Shown: positions 5,266-8,102 of the stretch, piece after piece
How positions within the stretch are numbered: the first letter of the stretch is position 1
Layout of the letters: the number at the start of each line of letters is the position of its first letter
Source: Elusimicrobiota bacterium
Lineage (GTDB): Bacteria; Elusimicrobiota; Elusimicrobia; UBA1565; JACRDR01
Assembly (NCBI GenBank): GCA_016212845.1
Contig: JACRDR010000212.1
Location: forward strand, 1 to 8,102
DNA length: 8,102 nt
Direction of reading: 5' to 3'
Program-made: the position numbers and the translations under genes
Notes under the pieces: generated by a model
What the model saw: only the letters and a program-made list of their open reading frames with translations
The model's database searches: none
What the model was told of the DNA's origin: nothing

Positions 5266-6123
5266 CGCGACGCCGGCGGGGACGAAGCGCTCGGGGAGGT
5301 TGGTGAAGATGCCGTCGGCGCCGGCGGCGGCGGCTCGCGCCGCCGCGGGGGCGCTGTCGATCGTGTAGACGTAGACCTTCATGCCCGCCTCGTGGGCGGA
5401 TTCGGTGAAGCCGGCGAGGCCTGGCTGCAGCGCGACCGGTTCGATCGCCTCGGCGCGGAGCCGGGCGGCGGCCTCCAGCGCGCGGCTGGGCTCGTGAGAG
5501 ACGCGGTGCTTGCCCCAGAACTTGTCCAAGGCGTTGTCGAGCTTTACCCAAAGCGTGATGTAGCCGAGGGAGAGCTCGTCGTCGAGGCGGCGCAGGCGCT
5601 CGAGCGCGGGGTGAAGTAGGCTCGTGACCGCGACGCGGTGCTCGGCGCCGCATTCGTAGATCGACTCCAGAAGGCTCGCGCAGGCCTTCTCGAGCGGCTG
5701 GGTGAAGCATTTCAGATCGAGGTGCAGCTTCACGCCGGCCGGCACCGCCGCGAGGAGCTGCTCGAGGCTCGCGATCGGCTCGCCCTCGACGTCGTGGCGC
5801 GCGAGCTCCTTCGCGGTGAGATCGGATATCCGCCGGTTCACGTGAGCGGTGCGGTTGAGGTCCGGGTCGTGCGCGCAGACCCAGCGCGCGTCGCGGGTCT
5901 GACGGATGTCGACTTCGATGTCGCGCACGCCCAGCGCGACCGCGTGGCGGACGGCGGAAAGCGAGTTCTCGGGCGCGTGGCTCGTGCCGGCGCGGTGCGC
6001 GATGACGCGAAAGCCGGAGGGGAGCGTCGCGGGAGCGGCGACCGGCCCGCGGTCCTTCACCGCGAAGCTGTTCATCGGGCGGGCCAAATACGAGAGGAGC
6101 GGATCGAACGGTCTCGGCGGCAT
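5263..6123 (-). CDS. glycerophosphodiester phosphodiesterase family protein
   Basis: GDPD enzymes hydrolyse glycerophosphodiesters to glycerol-3-phosphate and an alcohol in a metal-dependent way. This 286-aa protein has the family landmarks in order: AHRAG with His43-Arg44, APENS (51-54), IEVDI with metal ligands Glu70 and Asp72, HDPDLNRT with the catalytic His85, LHLDLK (Lys138), and the C-terminal GADGIFTNLPERF. HRA replaces the common HRG. There is no signal peptide or membrane segment, so a cytosolic enzyme is likely. The ATG at 6123 is used; an in-frame ATG at residue 17 is possible and would still keep the whole domain, which starts near residue 38. It sits 66 bp downstream of the permease on the same strand and has its own extended -10. 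The substrate is not determined. Confidence 0.9.
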   Translation of the reverse strand: MPPRPFDPLLSYLARPMNSFAVKDRGPVAAPATLPSGFRVIAHRAGTSHAPENSLSAVRHAVALGVRDIEVDIRQTRDARWVCAHDPDLNRTAHVNRRISDLTAKELARHDVEGEPIASLEQLLAAVPAGVKLHLDLKCFTQPLEKACASLLESIYECGAEHRVAVTSLLHPALERLRRLDDELSLGYITLWVKLDNALDKFWGKHRVSHEPSRALEAAARLRAEAIEPVALQPGLAGFTESAHEAGMKVYVYTIDSAPAAARAAAAGADGIFTNLPERFVPAGVA

Positions 6124-6132
6124 GCGGACTAA

Positions 6133-6141
6133 ACTGTAACA
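6133..6141 (-). promoter_or_regulatory. extended -10 promoter TGTTACAGT for the GDPD gene
   Basis: TG-T-TACAGT on the minus strand differs by one base from the element before the sigma gene. It is nine bases from the ATG at 6123, giving a leader of only 2-3 nt. There is no Shine-Dalgarno. Confidence 0.4.
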
Positions 6142-6189
6142 GGTCCGTCCGATTCCCGCAACATGATTTTCATGCGGTCGTGGAAGCGC

Positions 6190-7860
6190 TCAGGACCAGA
6201 GGCCCAGCCAGACGGAGGCGATCGTGATCGCCAGCGCGGCGCCGGAGCCGACCAAGCCCGTGAGGCCGCGGGCTTTCGACTGCGGCATGCCGCCCTTCTG
6301 GAGGTTTTCGTTCCACACGACCATCGAGAAGTAGAACGAGAGGCCGACGAGGAGCCAGACGAAGAACCGGACCCACGTGACCTTGGGCAGGTAGTACATC
6401 AGGACGAAGCACGAGAAGATGCCGAAGGGCGCGCAGAACCAGACGTAGGGCGTCTTGAACGGCCGCTCGCGGTTAGGCTCCTTGACGCGCAGGACGAGGA
6501 CGCCCGCGCAGACCAGCGCGAACGCGAAGAGGGTGCCGATGTTCGTCAGGTCGACGATCTCGTCGATCGGGAACACCGCCGACAGGAGCGCGACCGCCAC
6601 GCCGGTCAGCACGGTGGTGACGACGGGCGTGCGGTAGACCGGGTGCACCTTGGCGCACCAAGCCGGCAGGAGCCCGTCGCGGGACATGGAGAGGAATATC
6701 CTCGGCTGGCCGAGCTGGAAGACGAGGAGCACCGCGGTGTGCGCGATGACCGAGCCGAGAGCGACGAGGAAGGCCGAGAAGCGCAGCCAGCCGCCGCCGA
6801 GCTGGTTCGCGTGCGACTCGATCGCGGAAGTGAGGGGCTCGGCGTTGTTGAGCGTCGTGTACGGGACCATGCCCGTCAGCACCGCGGCGACCCCGATGTA
6901 GACGATCGTGCAGATGACGAGCGAGCCGAGGATGCCGATCGGGATGCCGCGCTTGGCGTCCTTCGCCTCCTCGGACGCGGTCGAGACCGCGTCGAAGCCG
7001 ATGTACGCGAAGAAGACGATCGACGCTCCCGAGAAGATGCCTTTCCAGCCGTTGGGGGCGAAGCCTTGCCAGAAAGACGCCGAGCCGGCGGGCACCCAGT
7101 TGTGGTAGTCGAAGAACCGGAGTCCGAGGCACACGAAGAACAGGAGGATGACGAGCTTGATCGACACCATGACCGTGTTGAACTTGCTCGACTCCTTCAC
7201 GCCGACGACCAGGAGCCAGGTGAGCGCGAGCACGATGAGGACGGCGAAGAGGTTGAAGACGATGGGGTAGCCGAAGAGATGCGGCGCGGAAGCCAGCACC
7301 TCGGCCGAGGCGCCCTTCGGGCAGACCGACAGCCACGCGGGGACGCCCCAGCTCCACTCGGGGTGGCCCACGGCGGAGCCGAGCAGCGTGCCGAGGTTGT
7401 GCAGCATGGCGTTGAAGTAGCCGGACCAAGATATCGCGACCGCGACGTTGCCCGCGGCGTACTCGATGAGGAGGTCCCAGCCGATGATCCAGGCGACGAG
7501 CTCGCCCATCGTCGCGTAGGCGTAGGTGTAGGCGGAGCCCGCGATCGGGATCATGGACGCCATCTCGGCGTAGCAAAGCGCGGAGAAGCCGCAGACGACC
7601 GCGGTGACGGCGAAAGAGAGGATGATCGCGGGGCCCGCGGCCCAACGGATGACCTCGCCGTTGGGGCCGAGCTGCCCGGCGGAAGCGGTGCCCACGGTGA
7701 GGAAGATGCCGGCGCCGATGATCGCGCCGATGCCGAGCGCGATGAGCTCGATCGAGCCTAGGGAACGGGCGAGGCCTTGTCCGCGCTCCGCGTCGCTCTC
7801 GAGCTCGTCGAGCCGCTTGCGCTTCCAAAGCCGGGCGAGGCCCGAAGTTGCCGTTTCCAT
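6190..7860 (-). CDS. APC-superfamily amino acid permease, cationic amino acid transporter type
   Basis: A 556-aa inner-membrane transporter with about 13-14 hydrophobic helices. After a charged cytosolic N-terminus (residues 1-33), TM1 carries GIGAIIGAGIF (43-53), the substrate-binding unwound segment of the APC fold. Further family marks are YAEMASMIPIAGSAYTYAY, FAYIGFDAVSTASEEAKD-x-KRGIPIGI, and GQPRIFLSMSRDGLLP before the last helices. These point to the CAT (SLC7/YfnA-like) group rather than the glutamate/GABA group. The extra helices at the C-terminus fit CAT members. Amino acid uptake is likely; the specific substrate is unknown. The ATG at 7860 has TAAGAT six bases upstream and no Shine-Dalgarno. 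It is divergent from a second permease, with only 35 bp between starts. Confidence 0.92.
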   Translation of the reverse strand: METATSGLARLWKRKRLDELESDAERGQGLARSLGSIELIALGIGAIIGAGIFLTVGTASAGQLGPNGEVIRWAAGPAIILSFAVTAVVCGFSALCYAEMASMIPIAGSAYTYAYATMGELVAWIIGWDLLIEYAAGNVAVAISWSGYFNAMLHNLGTLLGSAVGHPEWSWGVPAWLSVCPKGASAEVLASAPHLFGYPIVFNLFAVLIVLALTWLLVVGVKESSKFNTVMVSIKLVILLFFVCLGLRFFDYHNWVPAGSASFWQGFAPNGWKGIFSGASIVFFAYIGFDAVSTASEEAKDAKRGIPIGILGSLVICTIVYIGVAAVLTGMVPYTTLNNAEPLTSAIESHANQLGGGWLRFSAFLVALGSVIAHTAVLLVFQLGQPRIFLSMSRDGLLPAWCAKVHPVYRTPVVTTVLTGVAVALLSAVFPIDEIVDLTNIGTLFAFALVCAGVLVLRVKEPNRERPFKTPYVWFCAPFGIFSCFVLMYYLPKVTWVRFFVWLLVGLSFYFSMVVWNENLQKGGMPQSKARGLTGLVGSGAALAITIASVWLGLWS

Positions 7861-7866
7861 GACGGC

Positions 7867-7872
7867 ATCTTA
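7867..7872 (-). promoter_or_regulatory. -10 element TAAGAT for the first permease
   Basis: TAAGAT on the minus strand is followed by six bases and the ATG at 7860, which is leaderless geometry. No clear -35 is seen. It lies ten bases from the oppositely facing TATACT. Confidence 0.45.
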
Positions 7873-7882
7873 GCTTTTCCGC

Positions 7883-7888
7883 TATACT
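7883..7888 (+). promoter_or_regulatory. -10 element TATACT facing the second permease
   Basis: TATACT is five of six to TATAAT and is followed by seven bases and the ATC at 7896, where the second permease's reading frame seems to begin. It supports transcription starting at or just before that codon. Confidence 0.5.
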
Positions 7889-7895
7889 GCGGGCC

Positions 7896-8102
7896 ATCGC
7901 ACGCGAACTGGGACTGCTCGATCTCACCTGCCTCGGGATCAACGCGATCATCGGGTCCAGCGTATTCCTGTTTCCCGGCCGGCTCGCGGCGCTCCTCGGC
8001 CCGGCCTCGATCCTCTCTTTCGGCGTCACCGCGCTTTTGCTTTCGACGGTCTGTCTCTGCTTCGCGGAGGCCTCGACGCGCTTCGACCGCGGCGGCGGCT
8101 CG
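7896..8102 (+). CDS. APC-family permease, N-terminal fragment cut by the window edge; non-canonical start
   Basis: The open frame reads ARELGLLDLTCLGINAIIG, then SSVFLFPG, followed by a second hydrophobic helix ending CFAEASTRF. This is the typical start of an APC permease: conserved RELGL-x-DL, TM1 with the GINAIIGS unwound segment, and TM2. It runs off the window, so 69 codons are visible. No ATG, GTG or TTG exists in frame between the upstream stop (7860-7862) and TM2. I placed the start at ATC 7896 because TATACT lies seven bases upstream; CTG at 7887 or 7908 are alternatives. No Shine-Dalgarno is visible. An ATG-to-ATC change, an assembly error, or a true rare start codon would all explain this. 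It belongs to a different subgroup from the neighbouring permease. Confidence 0.75.
   Translation, partial: MARELGLLDLTCLGINAIIGSSVFLFPGRLAALLGPASILSFGVTALLLSTVCLCFAEASTRFDRGGGS

Noticed and set aside
4264..5619. 451-codon plus-strand frame
   Set aside because: It spans the antisense of two well-supported minus-strand genes and their gap; its Gly/Arg/Val/Leu-rich, low-complexity translation shows no recognisable domain.
6156..6177. Small palindrome (CATGA-TTT-TCATG) after the permease stop as a terminator
   Set aside because: The stem is only five pairs and AT-rich, with no T-tract in the direction of the permease transcript.
6163..7761. 532-codon plus-strand frame
   Set aside because: It is antisense to the amino acid permease; the extreme Arg/Glu/Asp bias is what the reverse complement of a membrane-protein gene gives in GC-rich DNA.
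1..8102. CRISPR array, tRNA, insertion sequence or prophage signature
   Set aside because: I found no spaced direct repeats, cloverleaf, transposase or paired terminal repeats; the window is continuous ordinary genes.

Overview
This 8.1 kb window comes from the chromosome of a GC-rich bacterium (roughly 65% G+C by eye). It holds ten genes, almost all with recognisable families, packed with gaps of 0-80 bp. The phylum cannot be fixed from the sequence. The gene families are widespread, and no ribosomal RNA, tRNA, phage or transposon sequence is present. One organism-level trait stands out. Several genes carry a TANNNT -10 hexamer only 5-7 nt before the start codon and no Shine-Dalgarno (SD) sequence, which is the geometry of leaderless mRNAs. 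Other genes (CBS, msrA, exported CMD protein) have clear GGAGG ribosome sites, so both start modes appear to coexist.

Layout: 46-534 (-) is a small unrecognised, possibly exported protein, divergent from an RlmI-like 23S rRNA methyltransferase (594-1787, +). The latter overlaps a second small class I methyltransferase (1787-2437, +) at TGATG. This pair converges on a two-CBS-domain protein (2434-2856, -), and the two stop codons share one CTAG palindrome. Upstream of the CBS gene on the minus strand lie an ECF sigma factor (3144-3677) and its overlapping zinc-binding (ZAS/zf-HC2) anti-sigma factor (2899-3159). The sigma gene is divergent from msrA (3730-4197, +). A strong hairpin separates msrA from a convergent, exported protein with two AhpD/CMD-like domains (4252-5184, -). 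Upstream of that on the minus strand are a glycerophosphodiester phosphodiesterase (5263-6123) and a cationic-amino-acid-type APC permease (6190-7860). A second APC permease runs off the right edge on the plus strand from about 7896.

The most coherent functional story is the centre: ECF sigma, cytosolic HxxxCxxC anti-sigma, msrA, a Cys-rich CBS protein and an AhpD-like exported protein. The arrangement recalls the Neisseria ECF sigma/MseR system, which controls msrA/msrB, and the SigR/RsrA thiol-stress switch. A thiol-oxidation stress locus is therefore a reasonable but unproven reading. The right half (phosphodiesterase and permeases) looks like ordinary nutrient uptake and catabolism. I see no wholly new system. 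The points most worth a second look are the leaderless-start cluster, the second permease with no ATG/GTG/TTG start, the divergent MsrA active-site loop, and the half-degenerate tandem CMD protein.
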